Source: Plectosphaerella cucumerina
Taxonomy: Eukaryota > Ascomycota > Sordariomycetes > Glomerellales > Plectosphaerellaceae
Length of the DNA stretch: 64,000 bases
Direction: 5' to 3'
Assembly (NCBI GenBank): GCA_020746995.1
Contig: JAGPXD010000001.1
Coordinates: 2,976,001 to 3,040,000 of the forward strand
How positions within the stretch are numbered: position 1 is the first letter of the stretch; the number at the start of each line of letters is the position of its first letter. The translations under genes were made by a program, and so were the position numbers. Positions 44,504 through 54,959 of this stretch are shown here, piece after piece. The notes below the pieces were generated by a model, which ran no database searches, had not been told where the DNA came from, and saw only the letters and a program-made list of their open reading frames with translations.

Positions 44504-46111
44504 ATGGCCCCGATCATCACCCCCCTCATCATCCACGGCAGAGATGTCGTTCTTCCCGGCCAGGAAGCGGTGTTCCACACCAACCCGGATATTTGCGGGC
44601 CTGGTACTGTCTCCTTGCTGGTTCAAGGAGCGACAAAGGCGCTCTGTGTCGAGGCTATTGAGTCTTGTGCCAAGGCGTTTGACTCGTGGCGGACGACATC
44701 CCTCGATCAAAGAAAGCGGTTGTTTCTGAACCTGGCCGGCGTGAGATACAGCCTCGAGTCCCTCATGTCCGACATGAAGCTAATTTGAGAACAGGTCCTC
44801 CGGGAGAATGCAGACAAGCTGCGCGTCATCATTCTCGAGGAGCTTCAGTGCTCTGCCATGTGGGCCGGCATCAATGTAGATGACACAATTGCCCTCGCCG
44901 AGCATGTGGCCTCCTTGTCGACGTCTACAGTTCTTTCTGGCACAATTCCAGAGACAAAGGCTCCCGGATCTCAAGGCATAGTCACCCCGGAACCCCTCGG
45001 TGTGATCCTTGGAATCGCCCCCTGGAACGCGCCGGCGATCCTTGGTTTACGAGCCGTCGCTGCAGCGGTCATGGCGGGAAACACAGCTATCCTCAAGGTT
45101 TGTCGAACCAAACATCATAGGTTGGCCCTTACTGACTTTGCGTAGGGCTCGGAACTAAGCCCTAGAACTCACTTCTTCATCGCAGATGCCTTCAGGCAGG
45201 CCGGATTCCCTCCTGGAGTTGTCAACTTCCTCCTCCACAGGCAGGAGGATGCGGCTGATGTGTTCGAATCCATCATTTCCCAGCCAGAAGTTCGCAAATG
45301 CAACTTCACTGGATCGACCGCCGTTGGCCGTCACATTGCGATGCGTGCGGCTTTCTATCTGAAGCCGGTTCTGCTTGAGTTGGGTGGCAAGAACCACGTC
45401 ATTGTGCTCGAAGGCGCGGATCTTGAGGATGCGACAAACAAGATTCTCACAGGGGCCCTCCTCAACGTCAGTGAACTTTACCTCGAAATGGTTCACCAAG
45501 CTGACTTGGCATAGAGCGGGCAAATCTGCATGTCCACGGACCTGGTTCTTGTTTCGCGCTCGGTGAAGCAGCAACTCTGTCTTCTTCTGAGAGAGAAACT
45601 CCAAGACTTCTCGGAGAAACATGTGACCAAGCTCATCTCTGCGGCAGGTGACAGGAAGATCCAGGCTCTCGTCACGGACGCGGCCGCCAAAGGGGCAGCT
45701 ATCTACACAGCGGAATCGCAGCCTGAATCTCTCAAAGCGAACGGTCTCGGAAAAGACCGTAAGCAGCACGCCACTCTCATCGAGAACGTGACTCCAGATA
45801 TGGAATTCTGGACCCAGGAGGCTTTCGGCCCTCTGCTTGGGGTGGCGGCCTGCGATGGCCTGGAGGACGCGATCGATTTGGTGAATGCCTGCCCCTACGG
45901 CCTTTCTGCCGCCATCTTCTCTGAGGCAGACCTCAGAACGTCGAAATTTGCAAGGAAGCTGAATGTTGGCGCAGTGCACATCAACGGTGCTACGGTCCAT
46001 GACGAGGCGACTCTCCCGCACGGAGGATACAAGAACAGCGGATGGGGGCGATTTGGAGGACATTGGGCCCTGCTGGAGTTTGTCCAGACGCAGACTGTCA
46101 TTGTCAATTAG
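44504..46111 (+). CDS. NAD(P)-dependent aldehyde dehydrogenase, aromatic-aldehyde type
   Basis: Exons 44504-44740, 44795-45097, 45146-45466 and 45515-46111 give 485 residues. Landmarks are PLGVILGIAPWNAPAILGLR (Asn of the oxyanion hole), CNFTGSTAVGRHIA (cofactor loop), catalytic Glu about 258 in LELGGKN, and nucleophile Cys about 292 in SGQICMSTD, restored by the third splice with the usual Glu-Cys spacing of 34. Also QEAFGPLLGV and GGYKNSGWGRFGG. Resembles vanillin/salicylaldehyde dehydrogenases. Between a stilbene-type oxygenase, which would yield aromatic aldehydes, and an aromatic-acid monooxygenase, its likely role is ArCHO to ArCOOH. No targeting signal; cytosolic. Confidence 0.9.
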
Positions 46112-46614
46112 CTGTTTCCAATCCAAGCACGATCTTACTCGCCACCTTATCCCTGCACAATGCCATTGTGCACCATGAAGTTTCAACATGAAGTTTGATC
46201 CTATGCTGTAAGGTACTGTTTGGAACCCTTCCTTGGATCTCAAAGGCTGGCTCAGATCTCCCGCATACCTCGGAAGATGGACCGCTTCATTCCGTTCAAC
46301 TTCCGCGCGGCATGACAGCCGGCGGGTGGGTAGCACCGGGGATAGGGGGGTGGATGGTTGTAGTCGGCAGTTGGGGAACAGGGGCTGCTCTCGCCCGCAC
46401 TAACTCCCGCTCGTCCGCGCTGTTCCCGGCTCCTCCGGGGAGTTAGGCAACACCACTAACACCCGCCTGGGAGGATTCACCCAGACGCATCACATTGATC
46501 AACAATGCCTGGACTCGGTGTCAAATAATTGCCTGGTTTCTTTCCTGCATCTGCTATTCCAAGCCAGATATCAGTACCGTCCATTGAATACTCTCAGCCT
46601 GCAAAGCCCATACG
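46112..46614 (+). promoter_or_regulatory. Promoter of the monooxygenase gene with inverted TAACTCCC/GGGAGTTA sites
   Basis: TAACTCCC at 46401-46408 and GGGAGTTA at 46438-46445 form a perfect 8-base inverted repeat with a 29-base spacer. The second half lies in CCGGGGAGTTAGG. The same core occurs in the FAH/ALDH and regulator/dioxygenase promoters. The site is 170-215 bases before the ATG at 46615, a typical activator position. Confidence 0.55.
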
Positions 46615-48372
46615 ATGCCCGTCTCAACTATGTTCAACGGCCAGGGAGGCCCTGTACCCCTGACGAATGCCGGCTCCAACGGCGCTAAGCTCCGTGCCAG
46701 CCAGAGGCTGCGGGACGACCTCCAGCCCGAATCGTCGCACCTGGTCGATCTTCCCTTTACGGCGACTTCGTACCCCTCAAACTGCCTTCAGTTCCTCAAC
46801 GATGTCAGCGGCAGAAGCGCAAGTCCTAGTGCCCAGGTCGCAGTGCCTTTGGCGAAGCTCAACCTCGACATCATCGTTGTGGGTGCTGGTCTGGGCGGTC
46901 TCGCGACCGCTGTAGCACTCGCGCGTCGGGGCCACAAGGTTCGGGTGTATGAGCAGACGGCACGGCTTGGAGAGGTGAGTATCCGAAACCAAGCTCTTCA
47001 GATAGCTGACTGGTACCAGGTTGGTGCGGGCATCCAGATTCCACCAAATTCCGGAAAGCTTCTCCAGAGATGGGGTGTCATCGCGGAGCTTGGCGATCAA
47101 GCTGTGCAACCAGATGGCATCTCCTTCCGTCGGTGGGAGTCGGGCGAGCGAATTGGCTTCACAGACCTGACGGAGCCGTTCGTCAAGGCTTGTGGCGCCC
47201 CATACTACGTCGTGCACCGCGCTCACCTTCACTCTGCGCTGTTGCAGACGGCGAGGAAGCTTGGTGTCTCGATTGTCCTCAACGCGCGCGTGAAGGAACA
47301 TGACACCGAGGAGGCGTCCATCACCCTTGAGAATGGGGAGCGCCACTCCGCAGACCTCATCGTGGCGGCTGACGGTATGTTCAGCTTTCTATTGCAAACC
47401 GGGCAAGCAGCCTAATCAGTTCAAAGGCATCAAGTCAGTGGCCAGGAGCTACGTCTCTCGCGGACACCGGAGCAAGCCCGCAGCCACAGATTATGCAGTG
47501 TACCGGGCCACCGTCGACGTCAAGAAGATGCAGCAGATCCCGTCTGTATCTTGGCTCCTCCAGAAGCCCGCACTGAACACATGGTGAGTGAAGCTTGGGA
47601 TGTGAGGCCCCCAGGTAACCCGACTGACTCCAATCCAGGATCGGAGAAGACAGGCACGTCATGACATACACCATCGCGGCAGGCGAGTCTTTCAATATGG
47701 TGCTCTCGCACAAGGACACCCGAGATCCCTCAACATGGGCTCGCATGACACAGCGGGAGGTCCTCGCCGAGATGACGGAGCAGTTTGCTGGGTGGGATGA
47801 AGAGTAAGTTCAGCCCTTGTAGCCCCCGTGCTGCGACATTCTAACACAACGCCAGCCTTCTCGAGATCATGAAGCTCATCGACACGGCTGTCAAGTGGCC
47901 ATTGATTGGGAACAACTCGCTCGACTCATGGGTCTCCCCATCCTCACGCCTCGTCGTGCTTGGCGATGCCGCCCATGCCATGGTGCCGTACATGTCGCAA
48001 GGAGCCGCCATGGCCGTCGAGGACGGCGCCGCTCTTGCCGCGGCGCTGAATCAAATTCGCTCAACTGATGAGCTTGGGTTCGCCCTGGGAGTGTTTGAAC
48101 GGGAGCGCAAGACCCGGACGTCCATGATGCAAGAGGCCAGCATGGTGAACGCCATGATCTGGCATTTCCCAGACGGCCCAGAGCAGCGGGCAAGGGATGC
48201 AGCCATGGTGCCCGAGGTCGAGGGTCGGAGTTTCCAGACAAGTCCGAATCAGTGGAGCGACCCTGTCACGCAGTCTTGGGCGTATGGGTATGACGCGGAG
48301 AAGGTGCTCGAGGAGAGATGGAACTCAGCTGTCCAGGCTCTCATCACGGGCGAGGGGAGAGGACGGAGCTGA
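46615..48372 (+). CDS. FAD-dependent aromatic monooxygenase (salicylate hydroxylase-like)
   Basis: Exons 46615-46974, 47020-47374, 47427-47583, 47639-47803 and 47856-48372 give 517 residues. Class A flavoprotein monooxygenase: FAD motif VVGAGLGGLATAVALARRG at about 88-106, GAGIQIPPNSGKLLQRWG, the VAADGIKS (DG) motif restored by splicing, and the GD motif VVLGDAAHAMVPYMSQGAA. The family includes salicylate 1-hydroxylase and 3-hydroxybenzoate 6-hydroxylase. With a gentisate dioxygenase nearby, hydroxylation to gentisate is the economical guess. An N-terminal extension of about 85 residues before the FAD fold is longer than usual and is neither signal-like nor recognised. Its first intron is only 45 bases. 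No membrane segment. Confidence 0.88.
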
Positions 48373-48566
48373 TTAGACTCGGTGCTGAACTTAATTCCTG
48401 ATGTTAGCTTCTTAGAGCAAGTACCATCTTTTCAAATAGGAAATATCAATCGTTTGATACAACTGAAATAGGCTTGAGAACTCAACAAAACAACCCGAGG
48501 GCTCTTCGACTCAACGTCTGTCTGGTCCATCGACGTCCCGGCATACACAGGACACCTCCGGTATGA

Positions 48567-51322
48567 CTACCAGAACAAATCTCCTTGGCGGGTAAAGTTG
48601 TCTATGAAACCAGGAGACTTGAACATATCCTCGCTACCAAATCCGATCTCATTGAACTGGAAGTCAGGCGGTAACATCTCCAACATGGAAGAGACCAGGT
48701 CGCCGTTGGTGTGCATGGTATGTTCATGTCCATTAGGGGTGCCTACGTTTACCCCTTCGTCCATACCACCTCTTGCACATGTCACTTCTGCAATAAAGTC
48801 AGTACGCGATCTACAAGAAGCTGCGAGGAGTTGTGCAACTTACGCGACTTGAGGCCCTGCAAGAGGTACCTCAGAGTAGCCGTAAACTTGACGCACTTGT
48901 CGAGTATCTTGTTTTGCGTGTCGAGCTTCGACATTATGGCGACGGCGGTCTCGAGGTCTCTGTCCAGACGATCCATGTCGATGACCTCTCCCTGCCACCC
49001 GTTGCCTCCCGAATCGTACTCGCCGTGCTCCGTCAACATGATGGCTGCGATGACCAGCGAGGCATTGAGGGCTAAAAGAACCGTTAGCTTCGGGTCAACC
49101 GTTTCCAAACCAATCTCGTGCTTACTGTAGTACATCGTGAACCACCACGCACCGAGGAACCCTGGCATGCCCACCTGCCCATGCGCATCCATGCACACGC
49201 TGGCGATCTCGATGATGGCCTGCGCTGACCCGAGACAGAAAGCCTTGCTCATTTGGCCGATTTGGCTCAGCGTCGCAGCTTCGTGCGCGAGCTGGTCTGT
49301 CCCGTTCATACGTTGCAGGTATCGGTCGAGAATGGGCCGGTGGGCGAGGATTCGAAGGTTATGGTATCGGAGGCTCAGGATGACGCGGAACTTCCAACCG
49401 AGGGTGTCGCCACCGGCTGCTAGCACGTCTCGAGCATCGACGAGCCGCAGCGCCGGCGGCAGAGATGACTGCCAGCTGAAAAGCTGCTGTTCCATGTGGA
49501 AGACGGCCGAGGCCATGTCGGCTGTGGCGAAGACGTCGACGTCACCAATGTTGTTTCCGTAGAGCTCTTGGATGACGGCGGCATTGATGCTGTACAATGT
49601 TCTTTAACGGTCAGCGCTGGATCAGAACCAACCTTGTGGAGGAGACTTGCATCGTGGCATTCCAGAAGAGTGTGCTCTTCTCCTCGGGAGACCAAGGGAT
49701 GGTTTGTCGGCTCTGGTGTTCGATTACATGGTGGCAAGGAAGCAGTGTTCGGATGAAGTTCTGCGGAATACTCGGAGGACGACCGAATGTCATGCTCAGC
49801 GTTCTACAGCAAAATCGTTAGAGAATGGCCCGACGGTAGAGATGATCTTTCTGACCTATCGAGAACAACGCAGCCATACCACGTCCGTATTCTTGTTTCT
49901 CGCTCGAGGGCATCGAAGCGTTGCAGGGCTTGTGTGGAGTGCAGACCTGAAAATGTCAGCTTCGCTTCCGAAACGTCCGAGTTCCCTGTCCACCAACCTA
50001 ATTGGAGAGCGCCGCGAACGGCAAGTCCATGTATCGACCAAGTCTTGATGGATCGGTGCGTGCCTTGCAAGTACTGCGTCATGAGCAGCATGACCTGTAC
50101 AGCTTCGACGCTCGCGCCCGTCAACATCTGATCCAGACAGAGGGTCTTTGCGCGATTGAAGTACACCTCGGCCTGCGAGTATCGGTCTTCCATGGTAACT
50201 CCCCCGGTAACCGCTGTGCTGGTGGCCATTGCCAGGATCATGTTGAGGAGGCCAAGCCAGGAGTGTCGGATGGTAGTGGCTTTGCGACCAGCGCCTATCA
50301 GCGTGCCGTACGTGTTCCAGAACTTGGCTTCGTTGATGTAGGGGAAGAGCATTCCCGTCTCGCTGAAGAATTGCTTGACAAGCATCGTAGACAGCTGCTC
50401 TTCGGGCAGAACGGTGGCATCGGCCATGTTGGCGGTCCATGATACAGAGAGATCGGCTTCGGGAGACGATGGACGGGGAACGGGGAGGGCATTGCCTTGG
50501 GCATGTGATCTCGCCGAGGGGACGGGCAGAGCCGCCTGCGTCTTGTGGAGGAGATTACCCAAGGTGCGACGGATGATTCGAGTAAAGGCAATATTCGAAG
50601 ATGGACCTGTTGTGATTCGGATCAGCTCCAAGCTCTGGGCGTCGCAGTCTAGTCTTCATGCTCTCAATGATGGTAGGAACTCACCAAAGTATGCCCAAGT
50701 TTCCTCGTTGGTGAACTCTACGGTGCCAACTCCATCCGTAGCGTCAGGCGACCGCTCCGAGCCGATGGCATCGTGGAGCGAGGGAGTTCCCCCAAAGAGG
50801 CTTGAGTCTACCTGGGAAGGGAGAAAGCTGTCGGAAGCTGTCCGGTCCGATGCTTGCGTCGAGACCTGGGTTTTCAGCCTGCGAATGTCCGTCTCGACAG
50901 AAGCCAGCCGGGCTTCGACGAGGTCGAGATAGCTGCGTCTCGGCGTTTAGCAGGGCCGACCCGGAGCCGCTAGTATCGGAGGAGGTGGATTCACATCTTT
51001 GGAACGAGCGCATCCTTGGATCCAGCATTGGATGCGTAGATGCAGTCGAGACTTTGTTCGATGCAGCTCGAGCACTTTGGTCTCTGGCCGTCACACTGGA
51101 AAACAGAGGAAGAAAGAATGTCAGAAAATTTCTCAAGACTTGCTCCCCGTTGGCCAGATGGCATCTCTGCCCACCCCGGACAGAGCTCCGACAACGGCCC
51201 GGATGACTTACCCGCGACTTTCGCGCCCTACATGCACTGCAGGCGATAGGGATCCTCTTCCTCTTCCGAGATGTCGATTCTTGGGAAGCCTCGTCTAGGC
51301 ATGGACTCAATGTGTCCGCCAT
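48567..51322 (-). CDS. Zn2Cys6 transcription factor, probable regulator of the aromatic cluster
   Basis: Seven exons: 51322-51212, 51095-50995, 50932-50685, 50606-49856, 49803-49633, 49589-48844 and 48787-48567, giving 782 residues. The first splice joins ACSACRARKSR to CDGQRPKCSSCIEQSLDCIY, a perfect C-x2-C-x6-C-x6-C-x2-C-x6-C cluster preceded by basic SRKRKRIP. A short coiled-coil-like helix follows (DLVEARLASVETDIRRLKTQ). The fungal_trans domain shows FPYINEAKFWNTYG, AVRGALQLG, TWYGCVVLDRTLSMTFGRPP and HNLRILAHRPIL. The acidic C-terminal tail (LPPDFQFNEIGFGSEDMF) may be an activation domain. It is divergent from the gentisate dioxygenase gene with a promoter carrying the repeated motif, which suggests it controls the cluster and itself. 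Confidence 0.9.
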
Positions 51323-51713
51323 GATTGTGCATGCAAGCGCCCAACTTGATGGCGATGGGGCGGCTCCGCGGCACGGGGAGTTAAGGGGGTGATATGATCG
51401 ATGGCATCTTCAACATCGACGACGAAACTCGACAAGGGAGCCTCATCACCAAGCAGAGGCCCGCCCTCTAGCGCGAACTCAATGCGGGCGGATCGCCGGA
51501 GAAAGCCGTTAACTCCCCGGCGGACTTGACTCAGTCCGCCTGACCGGCTGTTCTCGCCCGTGACAGCCCACCGGCAAGTCACCTAAACCCCCCTGAGCCT
51601 CCCTGGTACAAGAAGATGACGGCTTGGGCTTGATTTGGGATTCGTCAGATAAGATCAGCCCTCTTTTTTCATACTCCTATCGCACAAAGACCCGCATTAC
51701 ACTGCAAATCACC
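51323..51713. promoter_or_regulatory. Bidirectional regulator/dioxygenase promoter with perfect CGGGGAGTTAA inverted repeat
   Basis: CGGGGAGTTAA at 51374-51384 and its exact reverse complement TTAACTCCCCG at 51509-51519, 124 bases apart. The second copy runs on into GCGGACTTGACTCAGTCCGC (51519-51538), itself an inverted GCGGACT/AGTCCGC pair. These are the best copies of the motif shared by the cluster promoters. Confidence 0.6.
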
Positions 51714-52848
51714 ATGTCCACCACACAGGCCCAAACCGAGACAAAGACCAGGGCTGAGCCCCAAACCCTGGCCAGCACCGATGCCATGCTGCAGGCAGCT
51801 GAGGCCAACCATACCAAGCCGCTGTGGCTTCAGATGACCCGACTGAATCCTCCCCTGCCCAACCCCCGCTGCACCCCCCACGTCTGGGAATATGCCAAGA
51901 TTCGCCCCGGTCTGCTTCAGGCGGGTGAGCTCGTCACCGAGAAGCAGGCCGAGAGGCGTGTGCTGATGCTCGTGAATCCATCGAGAGGTACAAACATTCC
52001 AATCCGACTTCGGTCGCCGCCACATCCGTGCACCCACCAGCCACTGACCCTTCAAAGATGCCCCCTTCACGACCGACACCATCTATGCCGGGCTGCAGCT
52101 TGTTATGCCCAACGAGACGGCCCCGGCTCACCGTCACACGGCTTTTGCCATGCGCTTCATTATTGAGGGCTCGGGCGGCTTCACAGCTGTCCATGGCCGT
52201 CGCATCCAGATGAACCGGGGCGACGTGATCTTGACTCCGACTTGGAACTGGCACGATCACGGCAAGGACGGCTCCGGGCCAATGATTTGGCTCGATGGCC
52301 TTGACCTGCCCAACTTCACCCATTTCCCCGTGCACTTTGTCGAGCACTACTCGTCTCCGCGCTATCCTGCTGAGAACGTCGACACATCCCAGTCACCCAT
52401 TGTCTTCCCCTGGAGCAGGATGCAGGCTGCTCTGGACGCGGAGCCGGGACTCTACGCGGTCCGCAGCTATCTTCATGAAGACGGCTCAGAAGGTGAGTTC
52501 TTCTTGAATTGTTTTTGGAATCAGACTGATGCTAGCGCAGTGAGCAAGATTTTGGGTGGCTCCGCGGCTCGCCTCAACGCTGGCACCAAGTCACCTCTCA
52601 TCCAGGAGACAGCCTCGTCTGTCTACCACGTCGTCGAGGGGTCAGGACATAGCATCATCGACGGAAAGCGCTTTGATTGGCGCAAGGGAGACACATTCTG
52701 CATCCCCTCCTGGAACGCATATGAGCATTCGGCTGATCAGGGCGACGCTCCGGTGTACCTGTACCGCTTTGATGACAAGCCGATGCTGAGGTCCCTTGGT
52801 TTTTATCGCACTGCCGACATGGATGTCGAGTCTCTGGTGTCAAACTGA
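51714..52848 (+). CDS. Gentisate 1,2-dioxygenase (bicupin)
   Basis: Exons 51714-51987, 52058-52492 and 52541-52848 give 338 residues. Two cupin domains. The first has HRHTAFAMRFIIEGSGGFT with His about 116 and 118 and GDVILTPTWNWHDHG with His about 157, the 2-His-plus-His Fe(II) set with the spacing known for bacterial gentisate dioxygenases. The second is VYHVVEGSGHSIIDGKRFD and GDTFCIPSWNAYEHSA. The leader PLWLQMTRLNPPLPNPRCTP and GSGPMIWLDGLDLP are also typical. It opens gentisate between C1 and C2 to maleylpyruvate. No maleylpyruvate isomerase is visible in the window, so the isomerase either lies elsewhere or the FAH enzyme acts directly. Cytosolic; shares its promoter with the Zn2Cys6 regulator. 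Confidence 0.9.
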
Positions 52849-53362
52849 GTGCTAGCTAGGTACTCTCGAACATTTGACGGCTGCAAATTCGCCCCCTAGG
52901 GAGTTGTAGTTTGATGAGAATGATGAATAGCATGCCCAGTTCTTCAAAGCTCGATGCCATATCATATGAAGCCTACATGTAGGTAGCCAAGCAGTTTTGG
53001 TGAGATCTAAGAAGGTTCCACGCACCAAAATCACGAGTGGCATCTCATTTTCTTTGCTGGGAGCAGCGAAGTTGCTCTTGTCTCGTCATCGTTATGCCTT
53101 CTCAAGCACCATTCCAATCTCATGACTCGCCTTCTCACATCATAGAATCCCGCCATTTATCAGATGATGACAGGTCGCACGAAGATCCACACATCCAATT
53201 CGAACGGCAGGTATTACTAGACGACTGTACAATCAAGGTCATTGCGCAAATACCAATCAATTGCATTCTCGTCCACCGAGTCAAAGTAGGAAGTGACACA
53301 TTCTCGTAGCAAGGAAAGCCGGTTACACGCAATCTAACTCCTTACGCCCATCAATACCACAC
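52849..53362. other. Convergent 3' region
   Basis: About 510 AT-richer bases between two converging stop codons; presumably 3' UTRs. No gene seen. Confidence 0.4.
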
Positions 53363-54959
53363 TTAGCCAAAAATTTGCCCGCTCTTGCGGATAAGAGTAT
53401 CACTGAAGATCCAAACAGGAATGACAAGCAGGTACGCAAACCACAGCAAGCCTGCCATGGTGCCGAACTGCCCGACGGGCCCCATGGCCTGGATCCAAGT
53501 CACCGACGTGTACGACACACCAAAGGCGAGACAGTTTTTTGTAAGATTGACGAGAGTTCCAATGTGGCTCGCTCGCGTAGGGATAGTGTCAACCGAGTAG
53601 GTGAGCAGCACGTTGGCAGAGCTTGTCAGGCCCAGGGCAAGCATAGCCCAGCCAATAGCGACAGGGGGCCAGTCGGATGGGTTGCGAAGGCCGAAGCCGA
53701 GCACGAGGCAGCCTGCAGGGCTAATGATGGCGCCGACGATGGTGGCAGGCAGCCTGGTGCGAGGGTTTTGCTCGCCTCCGGAGCTGCGGGCAGCGCGGTT
53801 GAAGAGGTAATCGGCCAAAGCACCACCGACCGGCAGGCCGATGAGCAGACCTGCGAGGGGACCGACGCTCAGCAAGCCAACGGGGAGTGCGCCCCAGAGA
53901 AGGGGAGGGGGCGAGTACTGCATGGCGGTGATGATGGAAATGAGAACTGTCCATCCGATGGTGAGGCCGAAGACAAGGGTGGTGACGAGAATCTGGGGAA
54001 GGATGATGAGCTGGTAGGGCTCGTAGAAGCTGCGTGCAGCGAGTTTCCAGTTCATCTCGATGTAGCGCGCTGTGAAAGACCGGGCGAACCACTGCTGCTT
54101 GAGGCTGGGACCAGGCAGGGCAGTGTCTGTGAGAGTGACGTTGGGGCTCGTCTCTGTCTTCCTGGCATCTTCAACGTCGTAGATGGATGGCTTGGCCGAG
54201 GAGGTCCCACCGGCCTCGCTGCTCTCAGGCCTCGGCTCGAGGACATCATGAGTCGTCTCTGGCAACATGACGATAGAAGTTGCGAGGTTGAGCGCGATGA
54301 AGATGGCCAAGATGCGCAGGAACCACCGCCAGTCGCCCAGGCCATCGGCCACGGCACCAGCGACGATTGGGCCAATGCTCGACCCGGCAGCCAGGAGGCC
54401 GACGTAGACGACCATAGCGCGGGCCAATTGGTGTTCGGGAAACGTTTCGAAGACGATGCTAGGGCCGAGCGCCTCGATGAGGCCGCCTGCTAGGCCGCCC
54501 AGGATGCGAGATATCAGGAGGGAGTCGAAAGATGTGGCCTCGGCGGACCAGATGCAGGTGGCGAGGAAGAAGCATAGGGACAGGAGGATCGTGTATCGCT
54601 TTCCGATAAGGGAGACGGCGGGCAGGGCAAAAATGTTCTTTGCAGCTGTCAGAATGTATCAAGCATAGCTGATGTCGGCATCGGTTGATTACTTACGGAC
54701 ACGCCCAGGGTCAGAAGGACATAGGTCGACAGCTGGGACGCCTGGTCCTGATTGATGCGGAACTCCTGCATGATGAGGGCAAACAGCGGCGGTACGCCCG
54801 CAGCGTAGACGTTGCCGAGCATATTGTAAAAGCCTACGTTGAAGAGGATGGCGATGCGCCACCAAAGCGGCCATGTCTAGGAATCACATGTCAGTCGAAG
54901 TCTCCAAGACGGGGACGGTGAAGCCGGGAGAACCATACCCAGGGCGAAGGCGACGACAT
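53363..54959 (-). CDS. MFS transporter, DHA1-like
   Basis: Exons 54959-54939 (21 bases, MSSPSPW), 54876-54697 and 54637-53363 give 491 residues. Splicing yields PWTWPLWWRIAILFNVGFYN, a first helix, and LTLGVSNIFALPAVSLIGKR with the MFS loop 2-3 motif. The motif-C-like GLLAAGSSIGPIVAGAVAD sits in helix 5. A long cytosolic loop (about residues 200-270) separates the halves, and the C-terminal half reads ILVTTLVFGLTIGWTVLIS, GLLIGLPVGGALADYLF and SHIGTLVNLTKNCLAFG. Eleven to twelve helices in all. Probably imports an aromatic substrate or exports an intermediate for the surrounding catabolic genes. Translation could start further upstream if an extra exon exists; none is convincing. Confidence 0.85.

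Noticed and set aside
45155..46336. 393-residue open frame on the minus strand
   Set aside because: Antisense to the aldehyde dehydrogenase, whose active-site motifs are intact on the plus strand.
53375..54493. 372-residue open frame on the plus strand
   Set aside because: Antisense to the MFS transporter; composition (Gly/Asp/Glu/Arg-rich) is the shadow of hydrophobic codons.
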